Assembly (NCBI RefSeq): GCF_018494065.1
Contig: NZ_JABBFR010000004.1
Location: 1 to 64,000, forward strand
DNA from: Rosenbergiella gaditana
GTDB taxonomy: Bacteria; Pseudomonadota; Gammaproteobacteria; Enterobacterales; Enterobacteriaceae
Reading direction: 5' to 3'
DNA length: 64,000 nt
In this document: positions 36,281 through 43,305 of the stretch, piece by piece
How the letters are laid out: each line of letters begins with the position of its first letter
Position numbering within the stretch: position 1 is the first letter of the stretch
The notes under the pieces: model-generated
Databases searched by the model: none
What the model was told of the DNA's origin: nothing
What the model saw: the letters and a program-made list of their open reading frames with translations, nothing else
Made by a program: the position numbers and the translations under genes

Positions 36281-37101
36281 ATTATACCTGCGCCTTTTAG
36301 TATCTCGACTTTCTTACTAACCAATGAGTTAAGTAGGGAGTTGAGCTGGACAAATTCTACATTTTCTCGCTCAATATTCAGTCCGAACTCAGTACGAGCC
36401 AGAGACTTACTCAGCCAATAAGGTCGGTTTGATTCCCCACCAAGATAAAAACCATAATCGTTAACTTCGTTAGGATCTGATTCCCAGTCATCAATCATAG
36501 CGTTTAAATCTTCCAAGGTTACATGTGGAGACAAGGTATACCTAACTTTAGTGCTAGTATCTGCATATTGACTGTTATTACCCCCTAAGCGACTAAATTG
36601 TAACATTTTCTGCCATAGCCCTAGCTGCTCAGGTTTACTTACATCTAGCTCAATTACTCTTTCAATTTTTTTTATATTGTTGGCATTTTGCCTAATAATA
36701 TCATGCTTCCCCCTGTTCCTAACTAAACTGGTAGTAAATCCAGGGTTGTAGTGCTTTTGGACTTCATGTTCGTCGGCTACATCTTTTTTGTATCCACTAA
36801 TACAAACTTCTACTTTACCATCTTCCTTTGTAACTGCTTTGGCTACGACATGTTCAGATGACCCTTTAAGAAAACAATGGATGTAATGCTGTAGAGATCC
36901 TTGGGAGGTTAATTTGTTATGAAGTTTTACTGTTGCTAATAGATTTCTGTCAGTTAAAAACCAAAAATATGTTGCGTATCCCGGTATGCTCCCTTCCTGT
37001 AATGGATTCAAGATTACAGATGGGTCTACCCCAAATTTGGAAGTTTCACTAATAGACGGGATTTGTTGACCATTTGATGGTATTTGATTCCATAAGATCA
37101 A
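36277..37101 (-). CDS. unrecognised protein, downstream frame of a probable -1 frameshift product
   Basis: This 274-codon frame has no ATG near its start. Its only nearby initiator is TTG 37101, overlapping the upstream stop. In the same frame the sequence extends back to the A7 run as IGNDWGLILWNQ, so a -1 slip there would join it to the 75-residue frame and give about 345 residues. Notable stretches: HYIHCFLKGSSEHVVAKAV, KKIERVIELDVSKPEQLGLW, LSPHVTLEDLNAMIDDWESD. There are no membrane segments and no family I can name. Coupled to the four-TM gene. Confidence 0.6.
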   Translation of the reverse strand: MILWNQIPSNGQQIPSISETSKFGVDPSVILNPLQEGSIPGYATYFWFLTDRNLLATVKLHNKLTSQGSLQHYIHCFLKGSSEHVVAKAVTKEDGKVEVCISGYKKDVADEHEVQKHYNPGFTTSLVRNRGKHDIIRQNANNIKKIERVIELDVSKPEQLGLWQKMLQFSRLGGNNSQYADTSTKVRYTLSPHVTLEDLNAMIDDWESDPNEVNDYGFYLGGESNRPYWLSKSLARTEFGLNIERENVEFVQLNSLLNSLVSKKVEILKGAGII

Positions 37102-37325
37102 TCCCCAGTCATTACCAATTTTTTTGCATCAACAAGATAACATGGGTATCTATCTTCGTTAGCTTCATATGTTTTTGTTTGCTTAAGCTCCTTAGAACCA
37201 GCCCATGACTCTAAATCTACTAAAATTTCACTAATATTTCCGAACGATGGCTCTTTACTGTTGTGTGCGTAATAACCAGCCTTATCGATCTTATAAAATG
37301 TTATTATTGCTTGCTCTTCCAGCAT
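37098..37325 (-). CDS. unrecognised protein, upstream frame of a probable -1 frameshift product
   Basis: This 75-codon frame starts at ATG 37325 (MLEEQAIITFYKIDKAGYYA) and ends LVDAKKLVMTGD. The last eight codons lie past the slippery run and look arbitrary, while the -1 frame continues sensibly. The start is preceded by a LexA-box promoter 80 bases upstream. It probably encodes the N-terminal domain of the same protein as the following frame. Alternatively the gene is a homopolymer-disrupted pseudogene or uses a TTG restart. Confidence 0.6.
   Translation of the reverse strand: MLEEQAIITFYKIDKAGYYAHNSKEPSFGNISEILVDLESWAGSKELKQTKTYEANEDRYPCYLVDAKKLVMTGD
37119..37125 (-). promoter_or_regulatory. 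A-AAA-AAA slippery heptamer (-1 frameshift site)
   Basis: On the minus strand the zero frame reads GCA AAA AAA TTG, so the heptamer is in the exact X-XXY-YYZ register used by IS1/IS3-type frameshifting. A -1 slip gives ATT GGT AAT GAC TGG, entering the 274-codon frame. I did not find a convincing Shine-Dalgarno-like enhancer upstream; downstream structure was not modelled. Confidence 0.6.
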
Positions 37326-37403
37326 GAAAACTAATCCAATAAATTAAAAACATTCATGTAATACTTTTAGTTAGAATCATGTTACTGATCATTTAAACAT
37401 TTT

Positions 37404-37423
37404 AACTGTATAAATATACAGTA
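37404..37423 (-). promoter_or_regulatory. LexA (SOS) box over the promoter of the frameshift operon
   Basis: AACTGTATAAATATACAGTA contains CTG-N10-CAG with an AT-alternating centre, one base from the ideal LexA consensus. On the minus strand TTGTAA (37440-37435), 16 bases, TATATT (37418-37413) form a promoter whose -10 box lies inside the operator. The operon start codon is 79 bases downstream. SOS induction is therefore predicted. Confidence 0.75.
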
Positions 37424-37434
37424 TTTGTTTTGTA

Positions 37435-37701
37435 TTACAAGTGAAGCGTATCTTGCAGCTTCATTTCCCGATAGTGTTCAGTGCGTGGGGGTGGGTTAAT
37501 GGCATACAGTTCAGCCCATCGTTTCGCCAGTATTAGATTATGCGCTCTGTTGCTATCTCTGGCAGTGAAGTGCTCTGGCACTACTAACGGGAAGAAAGCC
37601 TGTCTGCTCCTCTCTCCGTGCTTCACAGCGTTAGTATTCCCCATCGGTGCGTCTGAGCCTTTGCGCTTTCCACCCCATCTTGATTGTTGGTTAATTGTCA
37701 T
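37435..37701 (-). CDS. small phage/satellite protein of unknown function
   Basis: This 88-residue basic protein contains RWGGKRKGSDAPMGNTNAVKHG, the GAPxGNxNAxKHG-type motif common in small terminase-like and other phage proteins, then ERSRQAFFPLVVPEHF and SNRAHNLILAKRWAELYAIN. The function is unknown. Its stop lies right at the -35 box of the LexA-controlled promoter. Confidence 0.5.
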   Translation of the reverse strand: MTINQQSRWGGKRKGSDAPMGNTNAVKHGERSRQAFFPLVVPEHFTARDSNRAHNLILAKRWAELYAINPPPRTEHYREMKLQDTLHL

Positions 37702-37838
37702 GGCTGGCCTCGTTTATATGGTGTGTGGTACGCACTGAAAATGCGTACTAATGCTGCGTACCTCACTGCGTACCATCTTAAAGATTCGCGCTGTAAATGC
37801 GAACTAGAGCTGCGAACCTGAGCGCGAACTGCGAACCA

Positions 37839-38099
37839 TTAGCGGAATCTGCTAAGGAAAAAGCGTCGTTTCGCTGGTATCTTATACATCCGGTCGGTCA
37901 CTGTGATTGAGTCGGGTAACAGCGTAATGATTGAATTATCGTAATCACGGGGCGCACCATTGAACTGTTGGCCTAGTACCTTCACTCGGTCGCCGCTGAT
38001 GCTTGATTGATAGCGGTCGAGATGAACGTTAAAGCCCCCGCACTGAAAGGCACTGGCGGTAAGTGGTGCAAGTATGAGTAGTGCGAGTAGTTTCTTCAT
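37839..38099 (-). CDS. small secreted phage-associated protein
   Basis: Started at ATG 38099, the protein is 86 residues with a clear signal peptide (MKKLLALLILAPLTASA, cleaved before FQCGG). The rest (FNVHLDRYQSSISGDRVKVL, GQQFNGAPRDYDNSIITLLP) is unknown to me. It begins 7 bases after the tail-protein remnant and was probably expressed with it. Confidence 0.5.
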   Translation of the reverse strand: MKKLLALLILAPLTASAFQCGGFNVHLDRYQSSISGDRVKVLGQQFNGAPRDYDNSIITLLPDSITVTDRMYKIPAKRRFFLSRFR

Positions 38100-38106
38100 C
38101 GTTAGC

Positions 38107-38967
38107 CTATTGAGGTTGAGTAACCAGAGCGATTGTCGATTGCGAATCAAGAGCATTCGCATTTTTAGCCAGACAAAGCAGATCCATATACCAGTTCTGC
38201 CCCCGTGTATCGCCTGTGTAGTCGATACTGCCCACGAAGTAATCGCCATCGGTATTTATTGCGGCCGGCTGCGCCCCGGTGATGCCATTAACGTAGATAT
38301 TCCCGCCTGATTCTGTTTGCGTAATCGCTCCGCCCTGTGAGTTGGCAATCTGTTCAGTCGTTAGCGCCGTGCGATATACCGAACCCTGGTCTAATCGAAT
38401 AAGGCCACCTAGTTTGATGTTCGGGTTAATCAGGCAGCGTACGTTAACGCCAGCCCCCATCGTCTGCTGCGGCCTGCCGATAAGGCCAGTATCAGCGTTT
38501 AGCACCACTAGGTTATCGATGGGCTTCGACTCTTTGACGATATGTACCTTGTTATCTTCGTACCACCAGTGCGCGTCACATTGCCGAGCAAGGTCATTGA
38601 TGATTTCATTGGTTGAGGCGTGAAGCGTTTTAGCACGGGGGAATACCGTGTCAGGAAAGGTGGTAACCTCTCCCGCGGTAATTCCATAGGGTGCGTAGCT
38701 GTTCATGGCAACGCGGAAAACATCGTTAAACGTCCATCCAGCCGCAATAGTTGTACTCACTGCTGCTTTCATATGACCTTCCCAACTATCGAGGCACTGT
38801 AAGCGTATCCACGAATCAGTAATGTTATCTTGCCCTGCGATAGAGAATCGGATGTCGCCATTAAAAATCAGGCCGATGTTCTCGTCAGGGTAGTTGCCGA
38901 ATTGGTCAGGATTTCCCTTGTAGCCAGCGATAACGCGAATGCGGGTGCAGGGCTTCGATTTGCTCAC
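38107..38967 (-). pseudogene. phage baseplate-hub-type tail protein, 5' truncated
   Basis: This frame of 286 codons has the look of a phage baseplate hub protein: IRVIAGYKGNPDQFGNYPDE, FSIAGQDNITDSWIRLQCLD, GWTFNDVFRVAMNSYAPYGI, QCDAHWWYEDNKVHIV. The N-terminus is missing: the frame is entered at a GTG (38967) within sequence that reads MTKSELKPVLLSREQIEALH in another frame from ATG 39004. The junction near 38945 fuses two unrelated genes. It is a remnant of a former prophage tail module and unlikely to work. Confidence 0.6.
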
Positions 38968-39004
38968 GACTCAGTAACACGGGTTTTAGTTCTGATTTAG
39001 TCAT

Positions 39005-39377
39005 GGTGATTGTTTGCTGTGTTGGTTATTTATACAGACATTATAATTGTAATTATTGAAATGATTAATATGTTTATGCCGATTTATGAAACGATCATTT
39101 GATAGTGAGGATCGAATAGTTAAATCAAAGTAATAAGCTGCTAGACTGCGGCCTTGGTGGGTTTATGACTTGATTATAAATGCATGCCCGTTGAGTTTGG
39201 CTATCCCCATGCGGTGCTGCTGTAGGAAATAATTGTGTCTTAATATTAAAAGGGTAACTAGGTCAATTTTATTTCTTAAGCCCCCAGTATGTTTATGGGG
39301 GCTTTTGAATAATATGCGTTAGACGATGTTAAGATAGCGCTACCTAACTAAATTTATTAATCTTTCTCGAAAAGAGT
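39005..39377. other. intergenic stretch with one terminator
   Basis: AT-rich, with no gene I can support. It holds a hairpin at 39278-39304 (AAGCCCCCA / TGGGGGCTT). This stretch lies between the phage remnants and the second Tlde1-type pair. Confidence 0.4.
39278..39304. terminator. terminator hairpin after the second immunity-like gene
   Basis: AAGCCCCCA and TGGGGGCTT pair over 9 bp with a 9-base loop. The plus-strand tail is TTTGAAT, the minus-strand tail AAGAAATAAAATTG. It lies 72 bases past the immunity-like stop. Confidence 0.6.
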
Positions 39378-39730
39378 TAGTAATTTATAGAGCTATGTGA
39401 CACTAGGTAGCTGTTCACTTCGGTTATTGAGCACTCATCATCAGAAGCATCATTTTGAGTAATCACTTCAAATTTTTTATGGTCTTTAGTATAAAAAACA
39501 AACTTGAATATATTTGTATACAGGTTATGAGGCTTTTTCTCTGAAGATAACAGCTTCACTTCTGTCCTTGACTCATTAATATCAGGTATTTTAATGAATC
39601 CCGAGTTCTTAAGCCAAACTTCCGCCATATTCATTGGCCATGAGTGGCAGTCATTAGATGAATTTTTTGCAGATGCAAATAAAGGCGTTAGAGCTAAAAA
39701 GAATAATGCTGATTTCAGTTGTTTTCTCAC
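39377..39730 (-). CDS. periplasmic protein, probable immunity to the second Tlde1-type effector
   Basis: This 117-residue protein has a signal peptide (about 1-21, ending FASA before KNSSNDC). Mature C27 and the second Cys in DDECSITEV could form a disulfide. It overlaps the effector stop by 4 bases (ATGA). A soluble periplasmic product coupled to a peptidoglycan-targeting effector is the standard immunity arrangement. The sequence itself is not one I know. Confidence 0.65.
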   Translation of the reverse strand: MRKQLKSALFFLALTPLFASAKNSSNDCHSWPMNMAEVWLKNSGFIKIPDINESRTEVKLLSSEKKPHNLYTNIFKFVFYTKDHKKFEVITQNDASDDECSITEVNSYLVSHSSINY

Positions 39731-40095
39731 TTGACCACCTCAAGGTTTCGATCTCCACTAGTCCAAATTTTCTGCCTGATTAACAATGGCATAATAATAC
39801 ACCCATTAGAAGCTTCTCCTGGGTGCTTTTTACTGTCTCCGTGAATTAAAAATCCTGAACGGCCAAACATTTTATTATGCGAATCTGGTTGTAGTCTAAT
39901 TGAATATGAGCCAGTGTGAGGGTGACGAAATGGATGGCCTATTATAGTATATTTTCCCTTGGGTAGCGGGCCGATATTTGGAACCCTTTCCATGTTAGGG
40001 TTAACCTTGCCATCGCCCTTTCCTGCATATCCTTGGTATACAAAATTGCCATCTCTTTTAAGCTTTCCTGTACTTTGCTGGAATACCCATGTCAT
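39727..40095 (-). CDS. Tlde1-type small L,D-transpeptidase-like effector
   Basis: This 122-residue protein is a compact YkuD-like catalytic domain. WVFQQSTGKLKRDG, NIGPLPKGKYTIIGHPFRHP and the catalytic motif FLIHGDSKKHPGEASNGCII put His at residue 85 and Cys at 99. It lacks a signal peptide. It differs from the 34029 protein in subclass (HGD...ASNGCI against HPxG...SEGCI), so the element carries two types. It is upstream of, and coupled to, the periplasmic immunity-like gene. Confidence 0.82.
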   Translation of the reverse strand: MTWVFQQSTGKLKRDGNFVYQGYAGKGDGKVNPNMERVPNIGPLPKGKYTIIGHPFRHPHTGSYSIRLQPDSHNKMFGRSGFLIHGDSKKHPGEASNGCIIMPLLIRQKIWTSGDRNLEVVK

Positions 40096-40454
40096 AACTT
40101 GCTCCTTCCTAGCGATAAAATATTAAATTTTTATATCGAATTTCTTTGGAGAGAACTCGTTTATGATAACTCTCTAAGATGATGTGACACCTATTGTCTT
40201 TGAAGCCGACAATGATTGTCCGCCAACTAATTAGCACCACTACATTAAATCCTAATCAAAAAAAATTAATATAAATTGCGCTAAAACAATTTTTTATCTG
40301 AAAATAGCAATTCAATTTATAAAATAAAAAGAAAATCCTAACGCCTCCAATTTGCTGATACTGCTTTCTCAGGGCTACGCAAAATTTCTACCGGCTATTA
40401 ACAGAATAGGCTGGAATTAGAACGGCTTCAGTTCCTCTTCATTGTGTTTTTCCT
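40096..40454. other. AT-rich intergenic region upstream of the second effector
   Basis: No gene supported. It should contain the promoter of the minus-strand effector pair; several AT-rich -10-like boxes exist but none has a clear -35 partner. Confidence 0.35.
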
Positions 40455-40568
40455 CTATCCTGCCGCCTGTACGGGCTTCTGTGGCGTTTGCACGGCTTCG
40501 GCTGGCTTCGTTGCTGATTTGCGCTTTAACGATAATACAGGGCGTTTGGCTTCGTTGTTGTCGGTCAT
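40455..40568 (-). CDS. 37-residue ORF resembling the N-terminal tail of a ProQ/FinO-type protein
   Basis: The frame is MTDNNEAKRPVLSLKRKSAT followed by KPAEAVQTPQKPVQAAG. It starts 3 bases after the ssb stop. RPVLSLKRK is typical of the disordered N-terminus of FinO-like proteins found next to ssb in satellite-type elements, so this may be the stump of such a gene cut off after 37 codons. It may also be a small protein in its own right. Confidence 0.45.
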   Translation of the reverse strand: MTDNNEAKRPVLSLKRKSATKPAEAVQTPQKPVQAAG

Positions 40569-40570
40569 GG

Positions 40571-40990
40571 TTAAAACTCCGGTTCATCGTTAAAAGGGTA
40601 GTTCTCATACTCAGGCGGAACGTTGCTTTGTGGTTTCGTTGCCGGGTTGCTGGTGGCCTTTTTGCCGGACGGTCGCACGGTCTTAGCACTGATAACGGAA
40701 TCAGCAATCACCTGAGCCTGTTCTTTCTTAACGCCGTCTTGCCCTGTCCATTGGTTCAACTGCATATTACCGGACACGCTTATCATGTCGCCCTTTGAGT
40801 GCTTCGCTAGTGCCTCGGCCTGTTTACCGAACGCCACAATGCCTAGCCAATAGGTCGTTTGTCCTTCGTCTGCGTTATTACATGGCAGATTAACCGCGAG
40901 TCGTGCCATTGCCATTTCTTTACCGTTTGCTGTGGTGCGCGTGGTGACCTCTGCCACGATACGCCCATGTGCTGAGATTTGTGCGGTCAT
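40571..40990 (-). CDS. ssb: single-stranded DNA-binding protein of the mobile element
   Basis: This 139-residue protein is of the SSB OB-fold family: AQISAHGRIVAEVTTRTTAN, MAMARLAVNLPCN, YWLGIVAFGKQAEALAKHSK and GDMISVSGNMQLNQW. The C-terminus ends NYPFNDEPEF, an acidic tail with final F as in host SSB, used to recruit partner proteins. It is distinct from the chromosomal ssb. It lies between iteron array 2 and the effector pair, consistent with a replication module. Confidence 0.85.
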   Translation of the reverse strand: MTAQISAHGRIVAEVTTRTTANGKEMAMARLAVNLPCNNADEGQTTYWLGIVAFGKQAEALAKHSKGDMISVSGNMQLNQWTGQDGVKKEQAQVIADSVISAKTVRPSGKKATSNPATKPQSNVPPEYENYPFNDEPEF

Positions 40991-41077
40991 AAATTCACCT
41001 TTCCTTTAAATTCTACGTTGTGTCACGGGTTCAATTGTTCGTTCACTGCCAGCCATACATAATTCTATGCGTTCAAT

Positions 41078-41188
41078 GTTGGTTCAAAATGGGCAATTGT
41101 TGGTTCAGTGTTGGTTCACTCTCAGGAGTAAAATCCTTATAAATCAATGCTAATAAATAAATGAACCAACTGAACTAACTGAACCAAC
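41078..41188. repeat. iteron array 2, mirror image of array 1
   Basis: GTTGGTTCA occurs at 41078, 41099 (21 bases apart) and 41110. After a 43-base AT-rich gap come three tandem inverted 9-mers (TGAACCAAC, TGAACTAAC, TGAACCAAC) at 41162-41188. The gap length and the tandem triplet equal those of array 1 at 35152, in inverted orientation. It lies between ssb and the DUF927-containing gene, where an origin would be expected. Confidence 0.75.
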
Positions 41189-41278
41189 ATAAAAACTACG
41201 CACATGAAAAAAACTATTCTGTGTTTTCGCTCTCCTCTGGCATGAAGCTCAGAACAACCACGTTTATTTGTCTGCCAT

Positions 41279-42511
41279 CTACTCGGGGCGACTTTCTTTG
41301 ATAACCTGTTCCCCATAATCAGCGGGTATCATGTTTCGCCAGCGTTCTTCACATTCGCGGATAGTCTCAACGGCTTGGCTCTGGTTTGAGGCTAGCCATT
41401 TAATCCACTTGCGCCCCGCAGCACCATAATGATTTTTATAGGCATCTTTGAGCGCGTCAGCGTGTTGCTTTCCGGTCTGGTATTCGTGAAACCGTACGGA
41501 TTTACTCATGGGGATGTTGAGCAGTCGCACCAGTTGCCCGGCCTTGGTCTTTCTGCCGCTGGTGGCGATAAAGGTTTCCATGTCCATTTCCCCGGTACTA
41601 ATCGCCATTGTGCGCCAGCGTTTTAAGTCACGGTTCCCGCCTTCCTTAGCCCCTTGTAACTTACCCACGCCATTAAATAGGGCATAGGCAGATTGTGAAA
41701 CGCTTACCGGGTCTGCGCCTTGACCTACTTCGTCCAGCGGCATTAATCCGTCATTATGGGCGGCGGCTTCATTGGCTAAGTGTTCAAGCTGGTCAGTGGT
41801 CATATAATCACGCGCTTTTTCTTTCGGGTGTCCGTTCGACAAAGCCCATTGATTAGCGGTCAGGCCACCTAAAGCAATGCGGGTAATCATGTTGCTCTCA
41901 TTACTGTAATGACGGGGTAGGGTTGCTTTGCCATGTTCTGCGCGTGATAAGTCGAGGGCTTCACACATTGGCTTGAAGTTGCTTGCGGCTTTGATTCTGG
42001 CCTTCAAGTGTTGGCGATAGTTAGCCGCGATAGCTGGCGCGGTGCGTGATAATGCTTCTTCACATTGGATAAAGTATTTGCGGACGGCTCGGCCTTGCTC
42101 GGTGCGCTCAACCATTGCCAGTTCTTTAGCCATGTTGATTGTTAGGCCATAGTCTTTGCTGCGCCGATCACCTCCGCGCTTTGTAACCCAACCACCGCCA
42201 GAGTGGTTAAAATCTGTACTTTGGTTCCTGAATTCTGAGGAATCAAAAATCACAAAGTCGTCACCTAGTACAAACTCGAATTCCTCAATGCGTCCTTTAA
42301 TCCATGTTGAAAAGTCATTACCTACGCCTAATGCTGCGTGAAGTGCTTTCGCGCTTACAATATTGGAATCACGCCCGCCGATTTGACCGGAAATAACAGG
42401 TATCAGGTCGCTAAATACACTTTGAGGCTCGCCGTTAAGCTCTGGCTTAAATACCCCCGCAACGTGCTCAGGGCGTGGGGATACCTCGAAACTTAATTCG
42501 CTTTTTTTCAT
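41279..42511 (-). CDS. AntA-type antirepressor fused to the C-terminal half of a DUF927 helicase
   Basis: This is a 410-residue protein. Residues about 45-160 form an AntA/AntB antirepressor domain (SAKALHAALGVGNDFSTWIK, YGLTINMAKELAMVERTEQG). A middle region (about 165-255) is phage-regulator-like. From about 255 it switches to the end of a DUF927 (SF2/primase-associated helicase) domain: AAAHNDGLMPLDEVGQ, AYALFNGVGKLQGAKEGG, RWRTMAISTGE, KTKAGQLVRLLNIPM. The Walker A half of DUF927 is missing, so ATPase function is doubtful. It looks like a gene fusion by deletion. It is preceded by the winged-helix gene 15 bases upstream. Confidence 0.7.
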   Translation of the reverse strand: MKKSELSFEVSPRPEHVAGVFKPELNGEPQSVFSDLIPVISGQIGGRDSNIVSAKALHAALGVGNDFSTWIKGRIEEFEFVLGDDFVIFDSSEFRNQSTDFNHSGGGWVTKRGGDRRSKDYGLTINMAKELAMVERTEQGRAVRKYFIQCEEALSRTAPAIAANYRQHLKARIKAASNFKPMCEALDLSRAEHGKATLPRHYSNESNMITRIALGGLTANQWALSNGHPKEKARDYMTTDQLEHLANEAAAHNDGLMPLDEVGQGADPVSVSQSAYALFNGVGKLQGAKEGGNRDLKRWRTMAISTGEMDMETFIATSGRKTKAGQLVRLLNIPMSKSVRFHEYQTGKQHADALKDAYKNHYGAAGRKWIKWLASNQSQAVETIRECEERWRNMIPADYGEQVIKESRPE

Positions 42512-42526
42512 TTTGGTAATCTCCGG

Positions 42527-42997
42527 TTAGTTGGCTGCTGCTTTCTCTGGGTACTGGTTAATTAAACGCTGTGCCTCGGCTTCGGTGATTGCTTCCTCTC
42601 CGCGCTGTGAACGCCAGATATTAATGAGCTTTAACGCTCGTTCTGCTGCGCTACGGTCTGCGAGTCGGTAGCGTGTGAAGTGCGTAGAGTAGCCATGACG
42701 CGAAATATATTTCTCACTCTCGCCCACAATATCTAAGCGGTACTGGTTGCGGAGTTTCGATATATCGCTATGCAGACAGGTGGTGAAGAATTTTGAACCT
42801 GTTCCGTTTTGGTCAAAGTCGGAAACTGAACGTGCGTTTGTATCGAGTGCGGTTAGTCCTTGCGGGTTGCGAAGAATTACACTACATGACGCTTCTACTT
42901 TCAAAGCTGGCTTGATAATCGTAGTGATAAATGTAGAATCATCTCCGCGAATATCTGAATGAGCCATCTGTGACAAGGTGGCTTTTTTTATGTCCAT
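42527..42997 (-). CDS. phage/satellite DNA-binding-like protein
   Basis: This 156-residue protein is of a type common in satellite elements next to alpA. KKATLSQMAHSDIRGDDSTF, GLTALDTNARSVSDFDQNGT, TTCLHSDISKLRNQYRLDIV and STHFTRYRLADRSAAERALK suggest a winged-helix fold in the second half. The function is unknown. Its ATG shares one base with the alpA stop (42997), so the two are coupled. Confidence 0.55.
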   Translation of the reverse strand: MDIKKATLSQMAHSDIRGDDSTFITTIIKPALKVEASCSVILRNPQGLTALDTNARSVSDFDQNGTGSKFFTTCLHSDISKLRNQYRLDIVGESEKYISRHGYSTHFTRYRLADRSAAERALKLINIWRSQRGEEAITEAEAQRLINQYPEKAAAN

Positions 42998-43212
42998 TAA
43001 ATCGCCCCCTTCCGCTTTGCCAGCCAGTTGTTAATCTCTACCGCATCAAAGGCGGTGACGCTCTCTGTCAGCTTTACAGGGCGCGGCAATGTGCCGTTCT
43101 TAATCCAACGGTCAATAGTCGGCATAGATACGCCTAGCAAGGCGGGTAAGCGAAAGCGGCGTATGTAGCCGGTTGTGGGAATTGCTGTTTGTGCGGCTTG
43201 TTGTACGGTCAT
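42997..43212 (-). CDS. alpA: AlpA-family transcriptional regulator
   Basis: This 71-residue excisionase-like winged helix is of the AlpA/MerR-like family: RRFRLPALLGVSMPTIDRWI, KNGTLPRPVKLTES, INNWLAKRKG. In P4-like satellites and enterobacterial PICIs, AlpA is the main activator of excision or induction. It is followed by the coupled gene at 42997. Two GGAATATTCC palindromes 21 bases apart lie 61-92 bases upstream of its start. Confidence 0.85.
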   Translation of the reverse strand: MTVQQAAQTAIPTTGYIRRFRLPALLGVSMPTIDRWIKNGTLPRPVKLTESVTAFDAVEINNWLAKRKGAI

Positions 43213-43273
43213 GCCCCTAATTTCCTGTGATAGTTGGTGTTAGGGGATTATGCTTTTTATGGGTTAACTGGGT

Positions 43274-43305
43274 TGGAATATTCCAAAATCCGGCTGGAAT
43301 ATTCC
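43274..43305. promoter_or_regulatory. paired GGAATATTCC operators upstream of alpA
   Basis: TGGAATATTCC occurs at 43274 and again at 43295, exactly 21 bases apart (two helical turns), each a perfect 10-bp palindrome. They lie just beyond the stop of the preceding gene and 61-92 bases upstream of alpA. This is the arrangement expected for cooperative dimers of a regulator of the element. Confidence 0.6.

Noticed and set aside
40417..40707. 96-residue minus-strand ORF overlapping the ssb 3' end
   Set aside because: It overlaps ssb out of frame with low-complexity composition; the 37-residue frame beginning 3 bases after ssb is the more natural one.
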